The translations under genes and the position numbers were made by a program. The notes under the pieces were generated by a model, which did not search any database, was not told the origin of the DNA, and saw only the letters and a program-made list of their open reading frames with translations. From the NCBI GenBank assembly GCA_029260655.1, contig JAJDCU010000074.1:1-53354 (forward strand): a stretch of DNA of 53,354 nucleotides, written 5' to 3'. The DNA comes from Phycisphaeraceae bacterium. Lineage in GTDB: Bacteria > Planctomycetota > Phycisphaerae > Phycisphaerales > Phycisphaeraceae. Below, one piece after another: positions 1 to 7,741 of this stretch (the first letter of the stretch is position 1; each line of letters begins with the position of its first letter).

Positions 1-62
1 TCGCTTCGCCACTCTCGGCCCTCACGGGGCCTCGCACGGGTTCACGGGGAGATGGGAGAACA

Positions 63-113
63 AAAGGACAGCCTCACGATGTCCTTTACAACCGGTTCAC
101 GGGTTCACCGGTT
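63..113. repeat. Two short inverted repeats in the gene-free left end
   Basis: The first 387 bases hold no convincing gene. Two small inverted repeats are visible: AAAGGACA (63-70) against TGTCCTTT (80-87), and AACCGGT (90-96) against ACCGGTT (107-113). Fragments of TTCACGGG recur several times in positions 38-107. They could be the downstream hairpins of a gene lying left of the window, or a dispersed genomic repeat; the sequence alone does not decide. Confidence 0.35.
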
Positions 114-279
114 CTGCGGCTCACGCCGCCAGGGGGGAGACTGATTGCCCCCGGAAGGACAACGCCAGAACTGAAACTGTTGTAGATGTCATCAGGCCAG
201 AGGCTTGGCGCGCCGTTTCCATTTCGCTCTGTCTGCCGGAAGGTAGCATCCAAGAACTGTTAGGATAATATTTGGTGTT

Positions 280-297
280 CATGTATGATCTTACATG
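280..297. promoter_or_regulatory. Possible operator palindrome upstream of the Abi-like gene
   Basis: CATGTA (280-285) and TACATG (292-297) form a palindrome with a 6-base centre, 90 bases before the start of the abortive-infection-type gene. A TAATAT box lies at 267-272, just upstream. Such a site could bind a dimeric repressor, but no regulator gene is present beside it. This is pattern recognition only. Confidence 0.25.
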
Positions 298-387
298 TAA
301 AATGCCGCTCGCTCTACGGCTAAAGCGTAGGCGGCAATCATCGACAAGAATCCATTTCTGGAGATTGGGTAAGTAGTGGGAGGTTAA

Positions 388-1326
388 TTGGGAACGACTC
401 GTAGTTCAGACAACGCGATTACTGAGGTTACTCGCCGCGCAATCATTGACGAGATCACGGTTGCAAATGCTCCGTGGAGCGGACGCATGGGCGAAGACGA
501 TTTTCTCATGCGCATATTTGACTTGACAAACATGCGATCTACGGATCACAGGTACGATGATGCTGCGGGAGACATCTGTCAACACAGGGTGCGGAACTAC
601 GATTGGGATGACGATTGGATATTTTCCGACGCTAGATTCAACTTGCTTCGCTGCCCCGACGAGCAGTTCTTGGCGTTCCTGAGCGAGATGCTTCACCCTG
701 TTGTCCAGGACGATGAGGAATGGGTGGAATGGCTTCTCGATATGTTCAATCGCCACCTTCTGGTAGATGGCTGGGATATAGCGCCTGTTAGTGAGATTTC
801 TGATCGGCCAATATTTGCTGGTAGACGTTTACTTACGGGTGCCAGTCAAGCCGTAAAGAATGCTCGCGAAGCTACAAAGATTCTGGATACTGCATATATC
901 AGCAAGCAGATTAGTCGGATGGATAAAGCTGTTGTAGGCGATCCTGAGTTGGCTATTGGTACGGCAAAAGAATTTGTCGAGACAATCTGCAAGACTATTC
1001 TTGACGAGTGCAATGTATCGATCGAAAAAGGCGTCGACTTACCCAAGCTGACGAAGCAAGTAATGAGACTATTAGAACTTGCTCCAGACCAATTGCCTGC
1101 TGCATCCAAAGCAAACGATACACTGAAACGTCTGCTGAGCAACTTAGCTACTGTAAGCCAGGGAGTGGCCGAATTGCGGAACATTGCGGGTAGCGGCCAT
1201 GGTAAGTCTGCCAAGACACAGGTACTAGAACATAGACATGCACGGCTCGCTGTGTCCGCAGCAATAGCGCTTGGCGTGTTTCTCTTTGAAACTTACGAGG
1301 ACCAGTACGAGCGGACATGTTCTTGA
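388..1326 (+). CDS. Abortive infection family protein (Abi_C domain)
   Basis: This 312-residue protein ends in what looks like the abortive infection C-terminal domain (Abi_C, PF14355). The region from about residue 185 runs through an AIGTAKEFVE helix to the hallmark GSGHGKS (about 272-278) and the helix ARLAVSAAIALGVFLFET near the end. Proteins with this domain are found in phage-defence settings, although the biochemical activity of the domain is not settled. The N-terminal 180 residues are acidic and not recognised. The start is a TTG with a GGGAGG Shine-Dalgarno box about 5 bases upstream; no in-frame ATG offers a better start. It lies 117 bases upstream of the peptide precursor and on the same strand, so it may share the island's fate without belonging to the peptide pathway. 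Base composition is AT-richer than the chromosomal genes on the right. Confidence 0.75.
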   Translation: MGTTRSSDNAITEVTRRAIIDEITVANAPWSGRMGEDDFLMRIFDLTNMRSTDHRYDDAAGDICQHRVRNYDWDDDWIFSDARFNLLRCPDEQFLAFLSEMLHPVVQDDEEWVEWLLDMFNRHLLVDGWDIAPVSEISDRPIFAGRRLLTGASQAVKNAREATKILDTAYISKQISRMDKAVVGDPELAIGTAKEFVETICKTILDECNVSIEKGVDLPKLTKQVMRLLELAPDQLPAASKANDTLKRLLSNLATVSQGVAELRNIAGSGHGKSAKTQVLEHRHARLAVSAAIALGVFLFETYEDQYERTCS

Positions 1327-1377
1327 CCCCGGAAGGATTTGTCATTCTATCTTTTGCAGCCAGATACGAATAGGTCG

Positions 1378-1406
1378 TTGCGTATCATATCGGTACAGAG
1401 TATTCT
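1378..1406 (+). promoter_or_regulatory. Sigma-70-like promoter for the precursor peptide gene
   Basis: TTGCGT (1378-1383) and TATTCT (1401-1406) are separated by 17 bases, an ideal spacing for a housekeeping promoter. The predicted transcript would start near 1413 and give a leader of about 30 bases before the precursor ATG, with GGAG at 1432-1435 as ribosome binding site. This would let the precursor and radical SAM genes be expressed independently of the upstream Abi-like gene. Confidence 0.4.
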
Positions 1407-1443
1407 TGTATTAAGCACCCTTCTCTTTTATGGAGCCGCATAA

Positions 1444-1824
1444 ATGAGTCAATCCGACAACATTGGGCATCCAGAAGCATGCAATCTTATTGAACCGTGT
1501 CAGCTCATCGTTCATGATAGTCGAGGTAATTATTTCGTAATCCCGCTGTCAAGACTTGAAGAGTTTCAGATGTCTGACGAGGCGGTTGAAAAAATGCTTT
1601 CTGACCAGGGATCGGGAGGCGGGGTTTCGACTTCGCCATTAACCAGTAGTACGCCTAGATCTATACCGGGGGCGGTTGTTCGAACTGCGCCTGGAGCGAT
1701 AGTGCGTGCAGCACCTGGAGCAGTCGTTCGAACTGCCCCAAGTGCAATGGTTCGCGCAACACCAGAGAAGCAGTCTGATCAAACAATCGTGCGGAGTTGG
1801 ATTCAGGCAGAAGAGGCGGACTAA
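1444..1824 (+). CDS. Repeat-containing RiPP precursor peptide (candidate)
   Basis: A 126-residue protein with a leader-plus-core layout. Residues 1-60 form an acidic leader containing GNYFVIP and an LEEF helix, followed by the flexible stretch GSGGG (56-60). Residues 75-106 are four tandem 8-residue units: PGAVVRTA (75-82), PGAIVRAA (83-90), PGAVVRTA (91-98) and PSAMVRAT (99-106), consensus P-G/S-A-V/I/M-V-R-T/A-A/T. A degenerate copy, TIVRSW, sits in the tail (114-119). The core has no cysteine, so thioether bridges are excluded. The four DNA units (1666-1761) differ at synonymous positions (arginine as CGA, CGT, CGA, CGC), which points to selection on the peptide. The stop overlaps the radical SAM start (TAATG), implying translational coupling. 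Being a RiPP precursor is inference from layout and neighbour; no product is known. Confidence 0.8.
   Translation: MSQSDNIGHPEACNLIEPCQLIVHDSRGNYFVIPLSRLEEFQMSDEAVEKMLSDQGSGGGVSTSPLTSSTPRSIPGAVVRTAPGAIVRAAPGAVVRTAPSAMVRATPEKQSDQTIVRSWIQAEEAD
1666..1761 (+). repeat. Four in-frame 24-bp repeats encoding the core peptide units
   Basis: Units at 1666-1689, 1690-1713, 1714-1737 and 1738-1761 each encode one 8-residue unit of the precursor core. They are more alike as protein than as DNA, and third-codon positions vary freely, so this is an old, selected amplification rather than a fresh slippage repeat. Confidence 0.85.
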
Positions 1825-3374
1825 TGGCTACACCGCAGACGTGTCACGAGACGATCCCCGAGTACGCCTACCAATGGCGGCCATTCGCGTCACGTGACAT
1901 GATCTACAAAAAGGTTGTTACGCGAAACGGTGATCTATGTTTCATCGTTGATCCATGGAATCAGAGATGGCTACTTGCCTCTGAGCCAACGCCCTCTCTC
2001 TTAAAGGCCGCTGACGGCACGACTCGATTTTCAAAGATCATCCGTGATATGTCAACTAAGCCAGGACTTCAAGTCCCTGCGATAGGGATTGTTGGGCTAG
2101 CTGAACAATTATCCGATCATGGCTTGCTATTCAACTGTACGGAATCGCATCAGCAGAGTGGTAATCCTGTATACAACATATCGTCGCTGGCAGGCATGCA
2201 CATTGAGATTACCAATGCCTGTAACATGACATGCAAGCATTGTTATGTGTCGTCAGGCAAGAAAATGTCTGGAGAGATGACAACTGTCCAAATTATGCAA
2301 ACGATTGATCAACTAACTCCGTTCACGGGGAAGCGTGTTGTAATTTCGGGAGGTGAACCAGCGATCCACAAGGACTGTGCCCAGATTGTTGAATATTGCA
2401 TGATTGATCGCGGCCACGATGTTGACTTCTACTCTAATGGGAATAATTTTCCACGTCGCTTAGCAGAGCATTTCATGTCATTGAACAGTAGATCTAATCG
2501 AACGGTTAGGGTTCAAATTAGTCTAGAGGGGGCGACTGCCCCTATAAATGACGCGATTCGCGGTAATGGCTCTTTTGGCTCAGCCATGAGCAGTCTCGTG
2601 ATGTTTAAGGATGTCGGAATTAATCGTGACGTTGTACTATTTGTGTGTATCACCAGCCACAATATCCATGAGCTCGACGATATTATCTCATTGGCCGAAG
2701 AGTGTGACGTCGGCATGTTGGTATTTTCCCAGTGGCAGAAGCAAGGAAACGCATCAGACATTCCTTGGCGCGATATCGCGCCAAGTACCGAAGAGTGGCT
2801 AAAAGCAGGCGAAAAGCTACTAAAGTACTCAAATCCACGCCTCCAAATATTTGGGAATTTTTATGGCGATTTGAATAATAATATTTATGGCCGATATAGT
2901 ATTGACGGTTCTTTGTTCCCCAAGCATACCTATTACTACAATTCATTTCCACGAATTTCACCTGATGGAGATGTGTGGGCAGATCAATTGTGGGTAGATC
3001 GGGACTGGGTTCTTGGGAACGTGAAAGAAGTCAATCTCTATTCATGTTTTGAAACACCCAAATTCCAACTTCAGTTGGAGGAAATGCAGAATAGAAGTAA
3101 TACGATTTCGGAGTGCCGCAGTTGTGACTGGAAATTATTATGTGAAGGGGGATCACCGGGCCACACCTATGCAGAATATGACGGTGATATGAACAATCGA
3201 GATCTATTCTGCGATTCGCGTATCTATTGGTTCGAGCGATTTATTTCGTATCACGTAGAAAAAGCTATTGGCTCGGGTGAATTTGACATTGAATTCAAGA
3301 GACCACCTGCACATGAAGAATTGGCGCCAGACAATAAGAAAAAACACCGAAAAATGGTTGTTCTCGGGTCATGA
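1824..3374 (+). CDS. Radical SAM/SPASM peptide-modifying enzyme with RRE-like N-terminus
   Basis: From the ATG at 1824 this is a 516-residue enzyme. Residues about 20-105 resemble a PqqD-like RiPP recognition element (YKKVV, then FIVDPWNQRWLL, then a helical end), which in related systems binds the precursor leader. The radical SAM motif is CNMTCKHC (Cys 133, 137, 140), followed by GGEP at 176-179. The C-terminus has a CX2CX5C SPASM signature (Cys 431, 434, 440) and one more cysteine at 463. The usual cysteine after the SPDGDV turn is missing (GDVWAD), so one auxiliary iron-sulfur cluster may be absent or differently ligated. The ATG overlaps the precursor stop in TAATG; a start at 1797 would extend further into the precursor. 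The likely role is a radical-based modification of the repeat core, such as a crosslink or epimerisation; the reaction cannot be told from sequence. Confidence 0.88.
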   Translation: MATPQTCHETIPEYAYQWRPFASRDMIYKKVVTRNGDLCFIVDPWNQRWLLASEPTPSLLKAADGTTRFSKIIRDMSTKPGLQVPAIGIVGLAEQLSDHGLLFNCTESHQQSGNPVYNISSLAGMHIEITNACNMTCKHCYVSSGKKMSGEMTTVQIMQTIDQLTPFTGKRVVISGGEPAIHKDCAQIVEYCMIDRGHDVDFYSNGNNFPRRLAEHFMSLNSRSNRTVRVQISLEGATAPINDAIRGNGSFGSAMSSLVMFKDVGINRDVVLFVCITSHNIHELDDIISLAEECDVGMLVFSQWQKQGNASDIPWRDIAPSTEEWLKAGEKLLKYSNPRLQIFGNFYGDLNNNIYGRYSIDGSLFPKHTYYYNSFPRISPDGDVWADQLWVDRDWVLGNVKEVNLYSCFETPKFQLQLEEMQNRSNTISECRSCDWKLLCEGGSPGHTYAEYDGDMNNRDLFCDSRIYWFERFISYHVEKAIGSGEFDIEFKRPPAHEELAPDNKKKHRKMVVLGS

Positions 3375-3410
3375 TGCTGCGGACACTACCTTTCTAGCTT
3401 CATCATTGCC

Positions 3411-4244
3411 TTAAGCTACATAGCTACTATTAGCGTTAACCGCACTCGTGAACAGCACCTCATAAGGGATCGCTTCCACTTTGGCGAGTCGCGTTACTAG
3501 CCGCTGGGGTTGCCAACGTATTCTTTGGAGCGACCACTTCGCATAAACCCAGCTCTTACCGGCGATGATCTGATCAGCACTGCTAAGTCGGCCCCAACTC
3601 TCTTCAAGCTGGCTTGCAACTCGGAGTAATTGCGTAATGAGATTGTTGACGACGACGTTCGGATCTGCCCCCGCACGGACCGGCGTTAACCAGAAATTGA
3701 AGTTCCAGTCCTCGCGGTCCTCGTTGATATCAGCGAAGTCCTCGACGAGTTCCATCAACGAATCATAGTATTCGAAGAACTTTCGAAGACGATTAGATCG
3801 TTGGGGGACGAGTGCGTACGCATCAATGAGGTCGCGTGCAATCCGCACATCTGCACATTTCAGCTTCGCGATGTGGCCATACTCTTGAACACTACATCCA
3901 TCGAAATTGAGATCGTGGATTGCCCGCTCGATCTCTCCATATTGCCGCAAGGAATCCACCCCGTTTGCAAGAACGCCCAGCTTTATGGCCCGGTCCGGGA
4001 TGCTGGCGTTCTCTAATTGCCGCCAGAATGTATTTTCTGCAACAGAGGGTAACACGCAGTTATTCTCAAAGAGTTCGTCTAGAGCGTAAACCCTCTGTTG
4101 AACCTCGGCAGCAGTCCACCGCCATTCGTCATAGGCCTCCTCATCCAAAGTAGATGCCGCAACTGAGCACAAACCTCTTGCTTGGAACAGGGCTTGTATC
4201 TTTTTGTTCAGTTTTATCATTCTATGCTCTTGTCCTATCGCCAT
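3411..4244 (-). CDS. Unrecognised soluble protein, last gene of the island operon
   Basis: A 277-residue protein with no membrane segment or signal peptide, rich in predicted helix and in Trp, Asp and Arg; I do not recognise a family. The start at 4244 (MAIGQEHRM) is preferred because AGGGATGG lies at good distance upstream and it leaves 13 bases after the stop of the membrane-protein gene; a longer reading to 4331 would run into that gene. It is the fourth gene of a tightly packed minus-strand operon with the membrane protein, the PRMT-like enzyme and the transporter, and it ends 36 bases from the converging radical SAM gene. Its position suggests a role in the same pathway, possibly as a partner protein, but this is not shown by the sequence. 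Confidence 0.7.
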   Translation of the reverse strand: MAIGQEHRMIKLNKKIQALFQARGLCSVAASTLDEEAYDEWRWTAAEVQQRVYALDELFENNCVLPSVAENTFWRQLENASIPDRAIKLGVLANGVDSLRQYGEIERAIHDLNFDGCSVQEYGHIAKLKCADVRIARDLIDAYALVPQRSNRLRKFFEYYDSLMELVEDFADINEDREDWNFNFWLTPVRAGADPNVVVNNLITQLLRVASQLEESWGRLSSADQIIAGKSWVYAKWSLQRIRWQPQRLVTRLAKVEAIPYEVLFTSAVNANSSYVA

Positions 4245-4257
4245 TACATAGCCATCC

Positions 4258-4959
4258 CTATTTAATACCCAGCCAATGATAGACATATGCCACGTTACCA
4301 ACAGACGCACTTGCACCAACAGCACCGCCAATGAAGCTTTGATAATACTTCAATGGCATTGCGTTATTCGGATTTGATCCAAAGATATCGGACATAATAG
4401 ATATGCCGACTAACACTAAAGCTGCTGCGATCGGTAATTCGATCCACACAAAGGAATGCCTCGCGCGAGTTCTAATTGACTTTAGTGATTCGATATCATC
4501 GTCAGTTAATGGAACGCGTTCGTTAACTTTCGACTTCCAATACCTATAATTAATAATAGCGCCAAGCGAAGCAGCCATGACCACTGCAATAACGTGTATA
4601 TGTGGCCAAAGAGGTTCGTAATAATGCCAATTCCATGCCGGCGCACAAGCACAGTATATTGAGGCAGCTAGAAAAAATATCATTGCCCAGTTCAGATTTG
4701 TCTGTGATGATACCACACTGCTAGCAAGCAGATTGCCAGGACGTTTGCCCCACTTGTGCAAATCTTTATTCATCAAGTACGTAAATAAGGCCACCATAAC
4801 TAAAGCCGCCAGCTCCCAAGAAAGACTTGGCGGTAACTTTTCCAAGTAAGCGATACCGGCAGCAAATAGCATGACTGCAATATGAAGAATTACAAGGCCT
4901 AGCTTCCATTTCCTAAATATCCTAGCCCAGAGAGAATCTAGAACAATAATCTCATCCAT
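4258..4959 (-). CDS. Unrecognised integral membrane protein of the island operon
   Basis: A 233-residue protein with five or six hydrophobic segments (about 19-39, 47-64, 91-109, 119-137, 171-190 and a weak one at 207-228), joined by short charged loops such as KDLHKWGKR and an acidic DDDIES stretch. No transporter, protease or ABC signature is visible. It begins 20 bases after the PRMT-like gene and ends 13 bases before the last gene, so it is co-transcribed with them. Possible roles are self-immunity, export, or anchoring of a modification complex; none can be chosen from sequence. Confidence 0.75.
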   Translation of the reverse strand: MDEIIVLDSLWARIFRKWKLGLVILHIAVMLFAAGIAYLEKLPPSLSWELAALVMVALFTYLMNKDLHKWGKRPGNLLASSVVSSQTNLNWAMIFFLAASIYCACAPAWNWHYYEPLWPHIHVIAVVMAASLGAIINYRYWKSKVNERVPLTDDDIESLKSIRTRARHSFVWIELPIAAALVLVGISIMSDIFGSNPNNAMPLKYYQSFIGGAVGASASVGNVAYVYHWLGIK

Positions 4960-4979
4960 ACTTGGCCACCCTTAGTCAA

Positions 4980-5816
4980 TTATGTATTTGTTTGATGAAT
5001 TGCTTTCCAAAACAATGAAGTGTTTGCACTACCGACAGGCATGCTTAGCATCACCTCAAACCGCCCAGGATATTGTTTCGCGATTTTTTCAACAGGTGAT
5101 CCCCAGCTTGTTGCTTGACCGATTTTATGACGTGTATCGATGGAAACAGAATGTATAAAACTCAATCGCATGCCCCAAATCAAAGCATCGGCATTTCCGT
5201 CAAGGTTCAGAAATACAAGATTGGTATGAGTCGGCCAAAGGTTCACCTCTGAAAAGCTGAGCGAAGACACGAGATGCCAAGTAGATGAATAGTGAAACTC
5301 GTCACTATGTGCAATCCAGCCTATTTGACCAAGGCTATCAGGGCAACTCCCAAAAGCTGCCCAGAGTTCTACTCTGTCGGGTAAGTACTGGACTCCCTTA
5401 CCAGAAGACCAAGGGTTGTTTTTTTGGAATTTGGCCAATGTGCTTTGTATGCCCTCGTCATAAAGGCGAGCACCAATCATCTCGTGGATCACAACATCTT
5501 GCGGTGGAAGTATTACTTCTGAGATATCGGCTTCGATAGTTGTCACATTGGAAGTAGGGCCTTGTAGCCATGTAAGTGTGCGTGAATACTCAGTGACTCG
5601 AGATCCACAGTCTATCAGAGTGACTTCAGCACCTAGAGACGCTGCGTAACGGCCGAAGACGCCGAGACCGGCCCCCAACTCTACAACACGCATTCCAGGT
5701 TTGACGCAAGCATCGATAGCACGAAGAAATGCGTGCACTCGCGTAAGGTCGGCGAGCAATAAAGCATGCGTAAACCCATCATCGAAATCAATCTGGTTAA
5801 GGTAGTAGTCACGCAT
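4980..5816 (-). CDS. PRMT-like protein/peptide arginine N-methyltransferase
   Basis: A 278-residue class I SAM-dependent methyltransferase with the specific marks of protein arginine methyltransferases. The N-terminus carries a YY pair (4-5). Motif I is VVELGAGLG (44-52), with an acidic D69 at the end of the next strand. The double-E loop is present: E112-MIGARLYD-E121, two glutamates exactly nine residues apart with the M-x-G-x-x-L pattern, which in the family hold the arginine guanidinium. PDR (146-148) matches the start of the family's beta-barrel, and TSW (236-238) stands where THW is usual. It is a little shorter than eukaryotic PRMT cores. Sixteen bases separate it from the upstream transporter gene and 20 from the next. 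The substrate is unknown; the repeated arginines of the precursor encoded 3.2 kb away are an attractive candidate (inference). Confidence 0.75.
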   Translation of the reverse strand: MRDYYLNQIDFDDGFTHALLLADLTRVHAFLRAIDACVKPGMRVVELGAGLGVFGRYAASLGAEVTLIDCGSRVTEYSRTLTWLQGPTSNVTTIEADISEVILPPQDVVIHEMIGARLYDEGIQSTLAKFQKNNPWSSGKGVQYLPDRVELWAAFGSCPDSLGQIGWIAHSDEFHYSSTWHLVSSLSFSEVNLWPTHTNLVFLNLDGNADALIWGMRLSFIHSVSIDTRHKIGQATSWGSPVEKIAKQYPGRFEVMLSMPVGSANTSLFWKAIHQTNT

Positions 5817-5832
5817 GTGTTACACAACATTC

Positions 5833-7452
5833 TTAATCTTGATGCTCGACAAAACCCATCATCATGAAGCCAATCTTCTTTAGGTTCCCAGCCCCTGTTA
5901 CTACAAACGAGGCCGCCATCATAATGGCGAGTGGCACGAGAACCGCGACTACAGGAGCCGCGTAGCTGTAGGAATAGGCGTCTGTGATGTTACTAGCCAT
6001 GGTACTGAGTCCAAGAAGTATTAAGATGCTTATAGAGGCAATAATAACCGCTACAAATGCCCATACTCGAATTCTCGCAGCGGCGACAGGGGCATGGAGG
6101 GCTGCCACGGCGATGGGCGAAAGAGTCAGCTGTGCCGCCCAAACGAAGAAGATCAAAGCCACGAGTGGGATTTTCGCATACATGCTCCCGATAACGAGCA
6201 CTAGTGCAACCACCACCACCACCCAGACCGTCCATCTGAACGAGCGCCCCAATCGTTTGTCTAGATGGTCGTGTTGAAGATTACGTAAGCGGGTCACTTG
6301 TCGTCCCGTTCGATTCCATTGGAACAAGAAAGCTTGGGCCGCGGTGATAAGGTAACTATCAGTAGTGGACAGGATAGCGCTGTACATACCAAGCAGAACA
6401 AGTGCAACCAGGAGGGCAGTACCGGCAGTGGCCCACCCACCAAGCCCGATTAATCCTTGATGCAATACCGATGACATTGGTTCGCCCTGGCTGTACGCGA
6501 ACTCCATAACTGACATCCGCGCATCTGGGAGTTGCAGTGACGACGCAGGCCAATGAATGAGTAACATTCCTGCAATAAAGAGAATCAGCCATCCGAAGCC
6601 GTTGAGGCAGGTCGCCTGCCGACAGGCTCGCTTCGCAACCTCACCAGTTGGTGCAAACTGGAGTCGCTGCCAAGTGGTCAGATCACCGAGAAGTATGAAC
6701 GCCTGAAACGCGAAAAATCCCGCGAAGAACAGAACCAGGTTGATCAGCATACTTGTCGTCGAGGCATCATTCGTCGAAGCTGCCAACTGCTCACCAATGG
6801 TGATCTGCTCCCCATGGGCTATCCCGAGTGCGACAAGGATCACTAGTGCAGCCAAGGCCAACATAACAATGGTGGATTGGACGCGGTCGGAGGCAAAAAC
6901 AGCTCGCATCCCTCCGTGCTCAGCAAAGAGTCCAACAGAAATCGCCATAACGGCTGCTACTGCTATCAGTGTTACACTTCCTGAAAGATCAATTCCGAGT
7001 GTGTGCAAGAGCACGATCCCTACGAGCATCTCCAGGGCAACGGTTCCGGTAGCAGTCATCATCGTCAAGAGAGAACATGCCCGTGACAGAAGACGGCTTT
7101 TATACTTGTCCTCAATGAACTCAAGGATTGTTGGGTAGTGCTGTGACTCTGCGTGGATGCGGTTGGCGTGTCTCATTAGGAGTATGAAGCCAAATATCCA
7201 CGTGACGACAGCCCAGATTGCGAAGATTTGATATACGAGCGTTAAGAGAAGCGCCCCGATTACAACGTTGCCGAGGCTCATCCATGATGCAAAGAGTGAA
7301 CGAGCTGAATCAGACGTATTCAGATCGCCTTTGGGCAATAGACGATCTGAAGCGAACCCGCCGGGCCTACTTGTCGAGTACGCGAAGTAGGCTGCAACAC
7401 CTAAAGCTATCACAATTCCAGTCGCGGCTATCAATGTTGTGATATGAATCAT
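5833..7452 (-). CDS. Sodium:solute symporter (SSS) family transporter
   Basis: A 539-residue membrane protein with about 13 hydrophobic segments. Family-type features include GGMRAVFASDRVQS (about 180-193), matching the GGL-AV-TD-Q segment of SSS proteins, TTWQRLQFAP near 260, and a MYSAILSTTDSYL helix near 355-367. SSS carriers import sugars, amino acids, nucleosides or vitamins with sodium. It is the first gene of a four-gene minus-strand operon and sits 16 bases from the PRMT-like gene, so it may import a precursor or cofactor for the pathway, or salvage or export its product. The substrate cannot be read from the sequence. The start has no close Shine-Dalgarno box; GAAGGA lies about 20 bases upstream. 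Confidence 0.8.
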   Translation of the reverse strand: MIHITTLIAATGIVIALGVAAYFAYSTSRPGGFASDRLLPKGDLNTSDSARSLFASWMSLGNVVIGALLLTLVYQIFAIWAVVTWIFGFILLMRHANRIHAESQHYPTILEFIEDKYKSRLLSRACSLLTMMTATGTVALEMLVGIVLLHTLGIDLSGSVTLIAVAAVMAISVGLFAEHGGMRAVFASDRVQSTIVMLALAALVILVALGIAHGEQITIGEQLAASTNDASTTSMLINLVLFFAGFFAFQAFILLGDLTTWQRLQFAPTGEVAKRACRQATCLNGFGWLILFIAGMLLIHWPASSLQLPDARMSVMEFAYSQGEPMSSVLHQGLIGLGGWATAGTALLVALVLLGMYSAILSTTDSYLITAAQAFLFQWNRTGRQVTRLRNLQHDHLDKRLGRSFRWTVWVVVVVALVLVIGSMYAKIPLVALIFFVWAAQLTLSPIAVAALHAPVAAARIRVWAFVAVIIASISILILLGLSTMASNITDAYSYSYAAPVVAVLVPLAIMMAASFVVTGAGNLKKIGFMMMGFVEHQD

Positions 7453-7639
7453 GATATGGTGAGTGTATCATCCTTCAGAACGTGTGGAAAGATGATTCTG
7501 TAGAATAATGGTTGGTCTTACTCCATCTAACAAGACTTACTCGGCCTCTGTCAACACATCCTTTTTGGCGGTCGGTGTATGGATCACTTTCGGCCTGGGC
7601 CATCCAGCCGTGAGCGAGGCCCTAGGACCGTGGAATACG

Positions 7640-7681
7640 GCTTCCCCTACCCACAGCCTTCAGGCGTGGGTCAGTTATCAT
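7640..7681. repeat. Hairpin resembling an IS200/IS605-type end
   Basis: The gene-free stretch 7453-7741 contains CCCACAGCC followed by TTCA and GGCGTGGG (about 7660-7680), a stem of eight pairs with one bulged A and a four-base loop. Hairpins with this shape and the words GAAGCC...CCCACGCC on the other strand are typical of the subterminal ends of IS200/IS605 elements. No tnpA or tnpB is left. It sits exactly where the AT-richer island gives way to the mobile-element region, so it may be a scar of an insertion. Confidence 0.3.
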
Positions 7682-7741
7682 ACAATCCATTGTGTATTGT
7701 AGGCCAATTCAAGCAATTCAACTTGAAAGAGGTGCCGCAGC

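Noticed and set aside
1666-1761. Tandem 24-bp repeats taken as a CRISPR-like or minisatellite array
   Set aside because: The units are in frame, have no spacers, and vary at synonymous positions while keeping the peptide, so they belong to the precursor gene.
7508-7702. Small frame of 64 codons before the HerA-like gene
   Set aside because: No ribosome binding site, and it spans the IS-like hairpin; it reads as chance coding.
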